Assembly (NCBI GenBank): GCA_037039685.1
Contig: JAWNGF010000001.1
Location: forward strand, 5,642,001 to 5,706,000
Reading direction: 5' to 3'
Length of the DNA: 64,000 nucleotides
Source: Ceratobasidium sp. AG-K
Lineage: Eukaryota > Basidiomycota > Agaricomycetes > Cantharellales > Ceratobasidiaceae
In this document: piece after piece, positions 13,168 to 24,788 of the stretch
How the letters are laid out: each line of letters starts with the position of its first letter
Position numbering within the stretch: the first letter of the stretch is position 1
Notes under the pieces: model-generated
What the model was told of the DNA's origin: nothing
The model's input: the letters and a program-made list of their open reading frames with translations, nothing else
The model's database searches: none
Made by a program: the position numbers and the translations under genes

Positions 13168-15208
13168 CTACTTGGCGCTGCTTCCACTGCCACTCGCCGC
13201 CCCCTTTTGACCGATGAACGAGAATGTACCGGTTCCTCCTGCAAACCACCGGTCGTTTGCTGCCTTGACGCGCGCAGCCGCCAGTGATGGATTGACTAGT
13301 TCCAGACCTAGCGAAACTGTTACTATCGTGAGGAGATCATGAACAAGAATAACACATGCCTTGTGCAGGAGTAAAAGACAACGACGTAGCAGTCCCAGAA
13401 GTAGTTGCAGACTGAGCTGCCCTCGTGATTGCCTGTGTACGCAGCTTGTTCGATTTGGACAGCTTGGCTTTAGGAGGAGTTGGTTAATGTGAATACCCAT
13501 AGGTATGCGTGGGACGAACCTTTGCTCTTCGCGTCTGCAGCACCAGCACGAACGCGGCCAAGCGAGTTGCCCATCATACCTAGACCCTTGGTCTCGTCAA
13601 AGGCACCAGCTTCCTCCTCGGCTTTGCCAAACTCCATACGGTTCTGAAGCTTACGAAGCTCAGTCATGGCGTACGCTTCCTTTGCCTTGCGGGCTCTGTG
13701 TGAGGGAACAAGTTAGGATGGGAGAACGCTTGGTAAAGAAATACTGACCGTTTGCCTCCACGACGTTTCTTAGGGCCATCATCAGGAATGGGCAAGGCTT
13801 TGACTACCTTGCTTGGCGGCGGTTCGGCGAGTCTCTCCAAGTGCTTTTCGATCTTCTCGCGCAACTGCTCGCCATAAGAGCCTAGAAGATAGATGTGTGA
13901 GCTGCCACATAACGCCAACCACAAAGATATAATACACACCATCGCGCCTCGTTCGCTCCATGTCCATGCGCGCAGCGAGAACGCATTTGGCACCCACAGT
14001 GCGTTGCGCCTTCATGCGGTACTCGGCTGGGGTCTGTTGAACTAGATCAGACTGGAAGACGAAGCCGGTATGACGGTTTTGAGTAGCAGTCGAAAACCCG
14101 GCCGTGATTTTCTTCTGCGCTCCAAGCAACTGAAATCCCAAGTCAGAGTCAGCCCAACCAACGCAAAAGGTGACTTACGTGAACGTTACACGCAGGCATT
14201 TTGGCCAGCCCTCCTAGACCGCCAGCCACTCCTAGTAGCTTCGCAGCCGTGGTCGTGCCAACGATCTTGCTAAGGTTAGGAGCGAGCATGCTCATCCGGC
14301 TCCTGACATAGTTGAAGATATTTTTGCGCGCCTCTTCCAATCGGTCTGCGAGGGCACATGCGTTCTGCACAGCCTGCCAAGCGGCTGGACCGAGCTCCTC
14401 GCCACGAGTGGTTGTCGCCGTTACGGCAATTGTCATTCGAATGGCGGGTGGAACGACATCCGAGATGGATTGGGAGGCGGCGACGAGATCGGGTGGATTG
14501 CCGATAGCCCGGACAGTACGAATGAACATGTTGGGATCAGTAACAAGCTGCTCAAGTTCGGGGAACCTCGGGTTATAGTGGTCACGAATGAACTAACAAG
14601 ACAGTCAGCAATAACCCAGAGACGTCCATTGGCTACATACCTTGTGTACAACCAATATCTCATTATCCACATCCACGCTGAGGTTATTGGCCGCAACAAT
14701 CAACGCGTACTCCGGGTTCTCATGGGCAGGCAGCGCCATTTGCTCGGGCGTCGAGGGGTTCGCTTCCCACTTGGCAATATCCTGTATGTTCCCAGCTATT
14801 AGCGGAAGCTGGTTGTTCAGAATAGACCAGACGCACCTTGATGATATCTGTCATCCGTTTACTGCCTTCCAACTTGGCGACTTTCCGCACATCCTCCACA
14901 CCACCGAGTTCCATTTTCTGCACATCCTCGGCGTCAAGCTCGTCAGCAGGTTTGACTCCTCCTTCAAGGACGAGTCCGCCTTTTGTTTCGCCTGTCTCAG
15001 CGTCCTCGTTCATGTCTTCTTCATCCGACATGTCGCCTGCCTTTCGCTTCCCGTTGGCATTGCTGCTCGAGCCCGCCGTGTCCTGGAGCGAAGAGTCCCC
15101 CTCATCCCCAGAGAGGCCATCGAGATCTGCAAGAAGCTCGTCTGCGAGACTCTAAGATAAGTCTCAATGAGCCTCTGGGCAGAGGAGTAATCCAAGGTAA
15201 CTCACCAT
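13168..15208 (-). CDS. PRP31: U4/U6 snRNP protein Prp31
   Basis: The start codon alone forms the first exon (15206-15208); after a 54 nt intron the protein continues '[18 protein letters not shown]'. An acidic N-terminal region is followed by the Nop domain ('HYNPRFPEL'-like segment, '[19 protein letters not shown]', '[20 protein letters not shown]', 'GAQKK', '[12 protein letters not shown]') that binds 15.5K and U4 snRNA, and the Prp31 C-terminal domain ('[20 protein letters not shown]', '[16 protein letters not shown]', 'GTGTFSFIG'). The family links U4/U6 to U5 in the tri-snRNP in the nucleus. The last intron, 13308-13359, is GC-AG. Length is about 520 aa, normal for the family. Confidence 0.95.
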
Positions 15209-15576
15209 GCCGTGGTCGTCTGTAGTTGGTAATGCACACTGGACAGCCACCTTGCGTTCTTTTCTCACGTGACGTCCCGGCTTTGGCTTTGGCTCCCAAA
15301 CACCAGCTCAGGCAGATCGTTTTCTTGCCAACTGAGTAGAGCGGTACATTAAATTCGGAGATTCGCTCCTATTGGTATACTAGTGGCAGCGGAAGTTCCT
15401 CGAAATTGGACATATGCCGCAAAACTAGTTCGGAATTCACCCCACTATGGCGCATCACAGGCCATATGGCATTCGGGTGGTTCGGAAGCTCAGCGAAGGC
15501 TTATATCAGGCAGCCGGGGATGGGAGTCTAGCAGGCTCCCTCTTCGTGTGACCTCGATTGTCTTCAGACGGCCCTC
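15209..15576. promoter_or_regulatory. Divergent promoter region between PRP31 and a secreted hydrolase gene
   Basis: About 370 nt separate the two start codons. I saw no extra open frame with family features, no repeat and no clear TATA box. It must hold both promoters and leaders. Confidence 0.4.
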
Positions 15577-18092
15577 ATGTATCGATTATCGCGCTGCTCG
15601 GCTTTGGGCCTAGTCCTTCTCCTCTTGGTCAATCCCTCGTATTGTAAGGCCAAGTTACTCAGCGAAGGACGCATATTGAAAGTAGGTCTGTTTGTACTTC
15701 AACCTGGCTGCTATAGTTGCCGAACAATCGCTCTAGTCACGCGCGGTGGGCGATGTAGAGTGGCACCAATGTCCAGATGTAACCGACCCACGAATTGAAT
15801 GCGGAACGTTCATGTAAGTTTAGGTTCGCCTCTCGACGGACTGCCGCTTAAGGCTTCGACTGTCAATCTCTAGTGTCCCACTCGATCACTTTGATGCTGG
15901 TGCTGGGACTGCGACTCTTGCCCTGAGTAGATTCAAAGCGCAGACCAGCCCTAAGAAAGGCACTGTCTTCATAGGAGCTGGTACGTTTGCATTTTACAAT
16001 TACGTTAGCTCGCTATTAACTCTAAAAAGGCGGACCTGGTGATCTCGGACAATCAATTCCTATTCAGATCGGAGAGTTCTTTAGTTTGTCAAGAATTGGC
16101 GCGGATTACGATATAATAGGATTTGACCATCGTGGTGTGTAGGCAATCAGCCGTTGGTGGTTGTATGCTAATATCTCGGTATACGGGAATGGGAGCTACG
16201 ACGTAAGGCTCTCGACTGCACATATCAGTACGGTAATACTGATAATGCCTAGTCCCACTGTTAAATGCTTCAAGTCGGAGGAAGAAAGGAATATATTCTA
16301 TCACAACACAGGTCAACAGGTCTTTATCGCTTTCCTCCAAACCACAGGCTTACTCTGGCGATCACAGTATTTGAGCTGGGTTATACACAGCCATCCAACG
16401 TAACCAAGGATCCATTTGCGCGATTCGACCTTATTCTACAATACCGCCAGGCCATCTCCATGTTTGAAACCCAAGCCAAGCTCTGCACAATCAACATGCC
16501 CAATGGAGGCGCGGACCTAAAATACATGGGCTCCTCAAGCGTTGCTCGAGATATCGAGTACATGAGTAGAATTCTGACGGGGGCCGATACACCAATGTAC
16601 GTTTCTTGTGTACACATCGCACGGTACTTCCCTGACTTACGGAGACCTGCTTAGTAACTTTTATGGTGGCTCGTATGGCTCCATCTTGGGCTTATACTTG
16701 GTCAACATGTCGGAAAGACTTCTCATCACACATCGGCCAAGTACTGAGTAGATTCCTAGGTTCCCTAACCGGGTTGGTCGTGTAGCAATTGACGGCATTG
16801 CTGACCCTATTAGCTGGACCAGTCTGCACTCGTACGAATACATCGATGGTTGGTTGAACCAGACAGAGGCCAATTACGATTGGTTCCTGAAGGCGTGCAT
16901 CCAAGTGGGTAACATCAATTTGCAGATATGACCTTTAGTAGAGAAATGTGTAGGCTGGACCGGCTACATGCGCGCTTGCGACTGGAAAAAATACGGCAGA
17001 AGGATTAAAAGCGGAAATTGAAGCTTTCTTTGACAAGCTTTATTCTCGCCCTCTTGCTTCTCCAAACAGTACTTCCCCGGCCTACCTCACATCCGGCGCA
17101 GCACGATGTACGTATCCGCATGCTCCAACACCTATTGCCGAGCTACAATTGAGAATTCTTATAGCTGCTCTTTTCCTGGGTCTGCTTCGCCCTAGAACAT
17201 GGCCCACAGTTGCCGGTGGTCTCAAAAAGGCTATGAATGGCGATCCATCATCTCTTTTGAACGACTTGTAAGCCGCATACATTCCCACAAACTACATGAA
17301 AGCTAACTCAAACGGCTACAGCATTCTGCCGGATTTCAGCCTCAACGACCTCGACACCAAGATGGCTCGCTACGCAGTAACCTGCCTTGATTCTCTGCCT
17401 TTCCAAGGACCAACTTCTGGGCCGACAGCTGAGAAACTCGCTGATTTGGCAATCAACCGTATACGCAAGATTTCTCCGCATTTCGGCGTCAGCGCAACTC
17501 TGTCCGAGCCTGACGGCGGTTGCGAGTTTTGGCCCGTCAAAGGAGTCGAGCGTTTCACGGGACCTTGGAACCGAACATTGGCTTTCCCGGTGTTGGTTGC
17601 TTCTACTTCGGTGAGCAATATCTATCAGTATAGGTATCTTTTCTAACTACGATTATCCAATCTCATAGGTTGACCCGTGAGTATGTTCACTGGCTTCGGA
17701 GCATGTAGCCATTATTGACCATTGTGGGGTAGGATAACTCCGCTTGCGAGTGCAAAACTTGTGAGCCGGTTACTGGGAAACTCCTCTCGTTTGCTAATTC
17801 AACGCGGCCCTGGTGTAAGCACTTCAAGCCAAAATGTTAGCGCAAACTGACCCGGATAATTTACACTAAAATTTAGCACGTCACTCTCGCTGGAACATCG
17901 ACGTGCACTACAAACGTCTTTTTGGCATATTTTGGGAACGGAACCCTGCCGGATAACGAGACCATGTGCGAGACTGACACTCAACCATTTGGTCTAAGCT
18001 CCTCTGTCAGCTTGACCGAGGAAGCTAAAGCCCTAAGCAAGAGGATGGAAGAGTTCTACGATAGGCTTCCGTATTTAGGACGCCTGTTTTAG
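15577..18092 (+). CDS. Secreted alpha/beta hydrolase, TAP-like peptidase family
   Basis: The signal peptide is MYRLSRCSALGLVLLLLVNPS. After several short introns the mature chain shows 'VEWHQCPDVTDPRIECGT', 'VPLDHFDAGAGTATLALSRF', the oxyanion loop 'IGAGGPGDLG', 'YDIIGFDHRGV', 'YMGSSSVARDIEYMSRIL', the nucleophile elbow 'YGGSYGSILG' (Ser), 'FPNRVGRVAIDGIADP', the acid in 'STSVDPITPLASA' (Asp) and the base in 'GPGHVTL' (His). The CysCys-bearing tail is typical of the TAP C-terminal domain. The family cleaves short peptides or esters outside the cell. Intron 16139-16253 is longer than its neighbours, and splicing there joins HRGV to PTVKCF. About 570 aa. The exact substrate is unknown. Confidence 0.85.
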
Positions 18093-18323
18093 TTGACGCA
18101 TGTACCATATGTATGCGCGTTCGAGATTTAATAAACTAGTGTCGAGTCTTACAATGAGTTTCTGGCCAACTTACTCTTTTATAAGTTTGTCTACTTATAA
18201 GCATGGTTCGATGGCTTGCTTCGGAACGAGATCACGACAGGAAAGCATAGGTAAACATGAATACAACTGGCATGCACATAATTTTCCTCAAGTAACACCC
18301 CATCAATACATACGCTAACGCAT

Positions 18324-18890
18324 CTATGCAAGGATGGTAGACGCGTTGGAAGCCTCATACTTCCAGGTAGGGGGGAGCTGTTGCTTGGTCTTGTAGTAGC
18401 GGGCAAGACGGTGGATACGGGACTCGATCAAAATGAGGCGGAACTTGGAGTCCTTGTCCTTGCGGTTAGTCTCGAGGTGCTTGCGGACAGCAACGGCCTT
18501 CTTGACCAAGAACCATAAGTCCTCGGGAATGCTGGGGGCAAGACCTAAATCCGGGAATCAGCAAACCGTACGCGTCCCATTGATTTAGCTCAGCTCACCG
18601 TTGGACTTGAGGATACGGAGGATCTTGTTACCGGTAACAAAGCGGACCTGGGGAATTCCATGCGAGTCACGCAGAGTAACACCGATCTGGGAAGGAGTCA
18701 AGCCCTTGCGAGCGAGCTTTCCAATGTGCTCAATGACATCCTCGGGAGTGGTCTTCAACCACGAGGGAGGGGTGCGGCGGTAAGGAAGGGCAGAGGACGC
18801 TGAATGGACATAAATCAGCTAACAATGCTATAACTACACGTTCAAAATATGCTCACAAATGCCCTTGCCGGGAGCGTGCATGCGACCCAT
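18324..18890 (-). CDS. RPS13: 40S ribosomal protein S13 (uS15)
   Basis: Three coding exons give the expected 151 aa: '[20 protein letters not shown]', '[20 protein letters not shown]', '[18 protein letters not shown]', then '[20 protein letters not shown]' and '[18 protein letters not shown]', ending STILA. This is textbook eukaryotic uS15, a small-subunit protein contacting 18S rRNA helix 22. Intron 1 follows codon 11 (GKGI|S) and intron 2 falls in KSN|G. A 110 nt intron appears to lie in the 5' leader. It is divergent from RPS6, so the two may share regulation. Confidence 0.97.
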
Positions 18891-18897
18891 TTTGTTA

Positions 18898-19007
18898 CTA
18901 AGGACAATTCATGCCGTCAGCCGGAGTTACTTTGCTCAGCCGTCCCGGTGCATTTGATGCATGCATCGAGTACTTCGAGCCATGACCGAGGCGTCAAGAG
19001 CACTTAC
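18898..19007 (-). other. Intron in the 5' leader of RPS13
   Basis: Read on the minus strand, GTAAGT (19007-19002) and a CCTTAG acceptor lie seven nt before the RPS13 ATG. Leader introns are common in fungal ribosomal protein genes. No C/D or H/ACA snoRNA boxes were recognised inside. Confidence 0.55.
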
Positions 19008-19225
19008 GAGTTTGGGGGTGTTGAGCTTGAGGGACTTGAGGATGGTGTTGGCGATCAACTCTGTAATTTGCATCCGTCGCCATATTCCGATGGCGCTCGC
19101 CTGAAACTTGCTAGTACCTACCTCCAGCCACTCAGTACACGGACCGGAAGCAAATTACCCACATCCGACCCCCAAGCTCGACGTTCAAGGCGGTGATCCA
19201 GGCCGAGCCGACAAACCTCTCCTAG

Positions 19226-19286
19226 GTAAGTTGATTTATGGTCTGCAACGCAACACATGTCTGAGACTGATTCTCGGTTTCTACAG
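19226..19286 (+). other. Intron in the 5' leader of RPS6
   Basis: GTAAGT donor and a CTACAG acceptor end five nt before the RPS6 ATG at 19292. It mirrors the leader intron of the divergent RPS13. Confidence 0.6.
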
Positions 19287-19291
19287 ACAAA

Positions 19292-20285
19292 ATGAAGCTG
19301 AACATCGCCAGTAAGAAGACTGTCTTTTTTGTTGATTTGAGCCTGTGCTCATCTACTTGCGACAGACCCCGCGACTGGGGAACAGAAGACGATCGACCTT
19401 GATGACGAGAAGCGCTAGTAAGTAGAGGCAGGACAGACTATCGAACATTGCTGATATTTTGTTTTAGCCGTGTCTTCTACGAGAAGCGTATTGCGCAGGA
19501 GGTCGCCGCCGACTCGATCGGTGACGAGTTCAAGGGATACGTCTTCCGTATTACCGGAGGCAACGATAAGCAGGGATTCCCCATGAAGCAGGGTGTCCTC
19601 CTCCCTTATCGTGTCCGCCTGCTCCTTTCGGACGGCCACTCTTGCTACCGCCCTCGCCGGACTGGTGAGCGCAAGCGCAAGTCGGTCCGTGGATGCATCG
19701 TTGGCCCGGATATTGCTGTCCTCTCCCTCGTTATTGTTAAGCAGGGCGATGCTCCCCTCCCCGGCTTGACTGAGAACGTTCTCCCCAAGCGCCTTGGCCC
19801 CAAGCGTGCTACCAAAATCCGCAAGTTCTTCAACTTGTCGAAGGAGGACGATGTTAGGAAGTTTGTTGTCCGCCGTGAGGTTCAGTCCAAGAAGAACCCC
19901 GAGGCCAAGCCTTACACCAAGGCGTAAGTTTAAGTCAATCATATATATTATTCTCAACTAACACTCTTGCTTTTCAGACCCAAAATCCAGCGTCTCGTCA
20001 CCCCTCTCCGCCTCCAACGCCGCCGTCACCTCCGTGCTATCAAGCGCAGGAGGATCGAGTCCCAGAAGGAGCAGAAGGCGGAGTTCGAGTAAGTAATGCC
20101 GAACTCAGTTAGATATATCGTCATTTACACAAATTTACAGCGAGCTTGTCGCCAAGCGTGTTGCAGAGAAGAAGCAGAAGATTGCGTCGGTCAAGGCCTC
20201 TCACAAGAAGTAAGTCTTATGCATCAATCTCGCAGCAAGGTACTAAAGTTCATTTCACAGGACCACCACCGCCACCACCGCGTGA
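19292..20285 (+). CDS. RPS6: 40S ribosomal protein S6 (eS6)
   Basis: Exons begin 'MKLNIA', then '[17 protein letters not shown]', then the long exon with '[20 protein letters not shown]', '[14 protein letters not shown]', '[20 protein letters not shown]', '[19 protein letters not shown]' and '[19 protein letters not shown]'. The tail '[14 protein letters not shown]' ends TTTATTA; it is less serine-rich than the phosphorylated tails of animal S6. About 238 aa. eS6 is part of the 40S subunit and a target of TOR/S6-kinase signalling. Six exons; the first two are only a few codons long, a common ribosomal protein pattern. Confidence 0.97.
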
Positions 20286-20563
20286 GAGTAAGGTTTTGGT
20301 CTCGCGCACTTGTACTCATTATGGTCATGTACGACATGTTGTGATTGTTATGCATGCTCAATATGCTTTTTCTTTGCTTGAACTTTCAATGATGATTCAA
20401 TACTTTCCTCATCATTGAGTACTGGTCATCCGCATTTAGGCGATACCACGTGATTTCGAAGCTTGTAAACGACACAACCACGAGTCTTAGCTCCCCTCTG
20501 TCCTGCATTCGTTTCCTAAAATTACGGCTATAAACTATTCGCGGGGCTGGGCGTAGAAGTATA

Positions 20564-22464
20564 ATGGGATCCGAAATGCAACAGCTCCGTCGGAATGTCT
20601 CAATGGACAACGTCGACGAGAAGCGGAGCTCCATAGATATAGCTGCCAAACCAACTACACGTGCGGCCAGGGATAGAAAGATACGGGATGCGGTTGAAAG
20701 GAAAGACTGGGATCGTTTAGTAGAGATGAGTGCTCAACCAGGGGGATTCCAGGGGGCTCGCACAGTAGCTTGGTATGTACACCCTTCGTCTCTGATGTCA
20801 TATGCTTACCTTGAACTTCGTAGGCCATTCCTCTTACATGTCGATACCACAAAGACAGAACCGGCTCCTGACATGAAAGAGGAGCTAGATCCCGAAGACG
20901 AATTGCCGCTGCCATCCGCAAAGCCTCCGCCAACGCCTCACCGAGACGAGCGACAGGTTGGACTTGATACAAACCGTGCATTTGTACACTATCCAGTTGG
21001 TAAGTCAATTCGCTTTCGTGTATGTTAGGATGCTAAAACAATGAATCAGAAAGTCAACAACGCAAGGATAAACGGAAGAAACAGCTAACGGACCTTATTA
21101 TGGGGGTATTAAATCGGCGCCCACAGCTCAGCTACTTCCAGGTATGCTATATCACCCCTGCGGGAACCTCAGCTCATAAGACATCTAGGGTTATCACGAC
21201 ATATTATCGACTTTGCAACTTACACTGCACCCTTCGGTCGAGGCAAATGAAGAGGCCTTCCGGTTACTTCAAGAATGTGCTGTGAAAATTAGTCTGCACC
21301 GTGCCCGAGATGCGATGGGCTCAGGGCTGGAACCGCTGACAGGCCAACTCAGGATCCTCCGGCGACTCATTCGAGTCGCCGACCCCGAGCTGGCGCTACT
21401 CATCGAAGAGGCCGCGCCGTTACCTTATTGGGCCATCTCTCCTCTCATGACCCTTTATACCCACGACTTGCCGACCCTTGCCCTTGCACAACGAGTTATG
21501 GATTGGGTATTAGCTCGACCTCCTGATGCCGTGATATATCTGGTCGCAGCAGTAAGTTTTATAGTCCGGTCGCGTGGCAATTCTAACGCGCCCATAGTTT
21601 ACACTGAAAAGGAAAGAAGGTGTTCAAAAGCTTATCGACGAGGGCGATGATGGAATGATGCACTCGTTTTTGTGCAGTCTTCCCGAGCTAGAGGCCGATG
21701 AACCGGAGTGGGACGAGGAACAAACCCCGCCGTCCCAACGCGATTCGCCTTCTACCCCTACCCCAACTGAAACTGCGTCATACGTGACGTCCATTGCTTC
21801 GGATGCGACCGAAGACAATTCGCCCAAGACACCCGTGTCATCCACCGCCGAACCACCGCCTTATAGTGAACAAGATTCGTTCGATAAATCCCCTTCAGAC
21901 CAGCATTCTCCTGCTCAATCGCACGACGCCACACCGAATTCCGAGAAACAAGCCATCGACCCCGCTCCTCCCTCTCCAGCGTCCTCCTTGTCATCTCTCC
22001 CTCCACAAGATCCCGTCATGGATGATCGTCACGAAGCAACGGTGCCTTTGTCTCAAGTATTGCGTGAGGCGGACCGACTCCGTCAGAGATATCCGATACA
22101 CGACAAGAGATTGCGGTTGGATGAAACGTTGGGTCCCAAGAGTATGATACGCACGTGGTCATCGAATCCCAACGACATACTCGGGGATGATGCGGCGGAG
22201 GAAGCTGTGATAGCCACGGACCAAATCGTTTTGCCGGACCTGGATGATGATGTGTTTGATCCTTATCCCCCCCCTACCAAACCTGCGGATATGCGCCTCG
22301 CACTGCTACCAAAACTCGATATGAGACTCGCTCTGTCTGTTGGTATACCCGTAATTGCCATGGGGCTCGCATTCGCGTCTAGAAGCCCTACAGCCAGGGC
22401 ACATGCGCAGGATGTCAAAGCATGGGCCTATGCATTTATTGAGGTGGGTGGTGGCATGGTCTGA
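20564..22464 (+). CDS. TBC-domain Rab GAP with C-terminal membrane segment (Gyp8/TBC1D20-like)
   Basis: Exons run over introns at about 20774-20822, 21001-21048, 21142-21188 and 21552-21598, giving about 560 aa. The TBC dual-finger motifs are visible: Arg finger in 'VGLDTNRAFVHYP' (IxxDxxR type) and Gln finger in 'SYFQGYHDILSTL' (YxQ). Helices 'LRILRRLIRVADPELALLIE' and 'YWAISPLMTLYTHDL' follow, with a Rab GAP hinge near 'LPTLALAQRVMDW'. The C-terminal third is Ser/Pro-rich and acidic and ends with a membrane segment (LALSVGIPVIAMGLAFASRS). TBC plus C-terminal anchor is the layout of Gyp8/TBC1D20, which acts on Rab1/Ypt1 at the ER-Golgi. Family assignment is strong; the ortholog choice is inference. 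Confidence 0.85.
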
Positions 22465-22603
22465 TGGCACTAAGGCTTGTAATTTAAGCTTTGTTTACTT
22501 TATTCCCGTGTAGCTTTCCCTTCAAAAGTTGAGGTTTGATCCTTTCACTGCTGTTCATTTATAGAATGTAGACTAGTCGAATTAATGATATGTTACATAT
22601 AGA

Positions 22604-23330
22604 CTATTTGAGATTTAATTTATCCTTTCCCCGTGACTGCTCGATGATATCCAAACGTCCTTCCAACGACTTGGCCGCAGCCTGTCGCTCCACTCTGAAC
22701 CTCGCGGCGTTCGCCTTGTCTTTTGCCAGATTGTCCCGCGCGATCAATTTAGCGGTGCGCTCAGGCGATGGCCTCCATTTGCTCTTGAGTATTCTCGATA
22801 CAGCCTCGGGGCTGATCTTGAACTTGCTAGCTAGCACCGGCGTTCGGAACTGGACGGGATCCTGCGCATGTAGTGAGCGCAGTACCTCCATTGCTTCACG
22901 CGAGATTGTGCGGGTGGCGCCCAACCTTCGGGAAAGCGGCGCTTTATGGTTTCTCGACGGGCAAGATATTCATGAGGGGTCGGTGCAGGACGTTTTCTTG
23001 GGCGTATGGGGGGTTCAATCTCGAGCCTAGGTTGGTATTTCGTGCCATTGGGTTTACGGTCTGAAGTTGGTCGCCTGCGTGCGGGTCTCGCACGACTCGA
23101 ATATTGTTGATCTGGGTCAGAATTATAGTAATTATCTTTTGTAGACGAGCCTTCGTCAGCAGTCAGAGGTTTGAGTTTCGATGGCAGAGCATGGACAAGT
23201 GATTGAGAAAATGCGCGGGTATGTGTGGTTGTCGCAACTCCAAGTATTTTTGGAAGTGCAGGATCATGTAGTTGCGTAGGGAGTTCATTTCTTCCTGGAT
23301 TATGTAGCCAGCCGCTCGAGACTTTGGGAA
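22604..23330 (-). CDS. Rrg9-like mitochondrial protein, frame interrupted
   Basis: The C-terminal half (22604-22921) reads 'TISREAMEVLRSLHAQDP', 'TPVLASKFKISPEAVSRILK' and 'SKWRPSPERTAKL', matching fungal Rrg9 (required for respiratory growth; neugrin family, mitochondrial). The segment just upstream, in another frame, reads 'RKRPAPTPHEYLARRETIK' and 'RRFPEGWAPP', which is the conserved Rrg9 stretch that normally precedes it. One base must be added near 22908-22915 to join them, and no intron is possible in so few bases. Upstream the same frame stays open to about 23330 but has no ATG, so the start exon is unresolved or another shift exists. It converges on the TBC gene and is divergent from coactosin. 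Confidence 0.6.
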
Positions 23331-23511
23331 GGCAATTTTATAGTTGTGGTCAAGGCCAAGTCGGGCAATACTAAAGTAATAAGCGCCGGCGAGACCCTAG
23401 CGTTTGTCTCGAGGCAGGATGGATTTCAACGCGCAAAGAGAAAACGACCCAGCAACGACAACTCTACACGCATCTCTCCCTTTCACCTCACAGCTACTTT
23501 GATACCCTATT

Positions 23512-24197
23512 ATGGCAGACGTTTCGCAACCCGAGATTAATGCTGGTGAGGGTTCTTGAAATTGTCGCACGAGTTCAATGCCTGAGAAACGCGTGGGCAA
23601 CCAGCATACGAGGATGTCCGGTCAAATAAATCCGACACAAATTGGCTAGTGCTCAAGTACGAGGTCGGTATCGCGCTTAAAAGAATACTCGGGTCCTAAA
23701 AAGGCGGGATATTATGGCTGACTCCCTCTCCAGACGGAGCGGTCGGACAAACTCAAGCTTGCCGGGACAGGCACAGGCGGCCTAGAGGACCTCAGGACAG
23801 GCGACTACTTGGGAGCGAAGGAGGTGGCTTATGCTTATGTCCGAGTGTCCTACGCCAATGACAAGGAGAGTAAGCGAGAAAAATTCATCTTGGTTTCATG
23901 GATTGGGAAAGAGGTGGGGGTAATGCGGAAAGCCAAGGTAAGCGGTCAGATGTGGATTGAGTGATGAATTGGCCTTACAAACATAATACCTCGATCAGGT
24001 CTCGGTTCATCTCGCCGACGTGAAAAAAGCCTTGCCCGCTTACTCTCTTGACGTCTCGGCTCACGAAGCGGATGATCTTGCTGAAGAACCCATAGTCGTT
24101 CGTCTGCGAAAGGTGAGTTTTCTGATATTTCAATCTTTGACCGTCAGCATTCTAACGTTATCACAAGGCGGGAGGTGCCAGTTACGATGGTGTATAA
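23512..24197 (+). CDS. Coactosin-like actin-binding protein (ADF/cofilin fold)
   Basis: Five exons; a first exon of about 11 codons 'MADVSQPEINA', then 'YEDVRSNKSDTNWLVLKYE', 'YLGAKEVAYAYVRVSYANDK', 'SKREKFILVSWIGKEVGVM' with the coactosin K-F-x-L-x-x-W-I-G core, 'KAKVSVHLADVKKAL' and the typical end 'VVRLRKAGGASYDGV'. About 145 aa, right for the family. Coactosins bind F-actin and can oppose capping. All introns are 45-60 nt GT-AG. The reading is unbroken and conserved to the last residue. Confidence 0.93.
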
Positions 24198-24667
24198 GCA
24201 CGCTTCTACTCCACTTGTTTTACGTTACTACTACTGGTCAATTCAACGTTGGTTGGTGCTCGCTTCTTTATAATACCAGTCACAAGGGTTCTTTGAGAGC
24301 TCTCCATCGACATATTGTTGATGCAATATACCAGTATAATCACCGAAACACGGGATGTGGGGCCGTAGTCCGCTCTGACTGATGCCACCCATGACTTCTA
24401 CCCATCCAGGTATGCTTTCCTTTGAGGCATGTCTTTTCTCACGCTCTCCTGATCGTATGCGATAAACAAACGCGGTTGCTCATGCGATGGGGGCGCCTCA
24501 ACTGCGGTGTGATTCCTGTTCCCGAAATGTGTGTTGCGTCTCGGTCATGGAGGTTGGTAGCCGGTGATTGGTCCACTCGTGGGAACATTCTCCTTATTTC
24601 AGCTCCGCCTCACTCATGGGTCTGGTCGCGTCTTTGCGACTAAGCAAAACGTTTCCCCGGCCTCTAG

Positions 24668-24675
24668 TATATAAA
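24668..24675 (+). promoter_or_regulatory. TATA box of the quinone reductase gene
   Basis: TATATAAA lies 114 nt upstream of the ATG at 24789, with a pyrimidine-rich leader between. It is a strong match to the TATA consensus, in keeping with the stress-inducible behaviour known for this family. Confidence 0.55.
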
Positions 24676-24788
24676 CCGAGGCTTTCTCGTCCTTGCTCCC
24701 CATCCAGCTATTTAGAGCACCCTCCATACCAACCTTGAGCCTCATACTACCCCCTTGTATTACGCCGCTTTAACTCTAGCCTTCAACA

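Noticed and set aside
18898..19007. snoRNA inside the RPS13 leader intron.
   Set aside because: No RTGATGA C box or H/ACA pattern; CTGA occurrences alone are not evidence.
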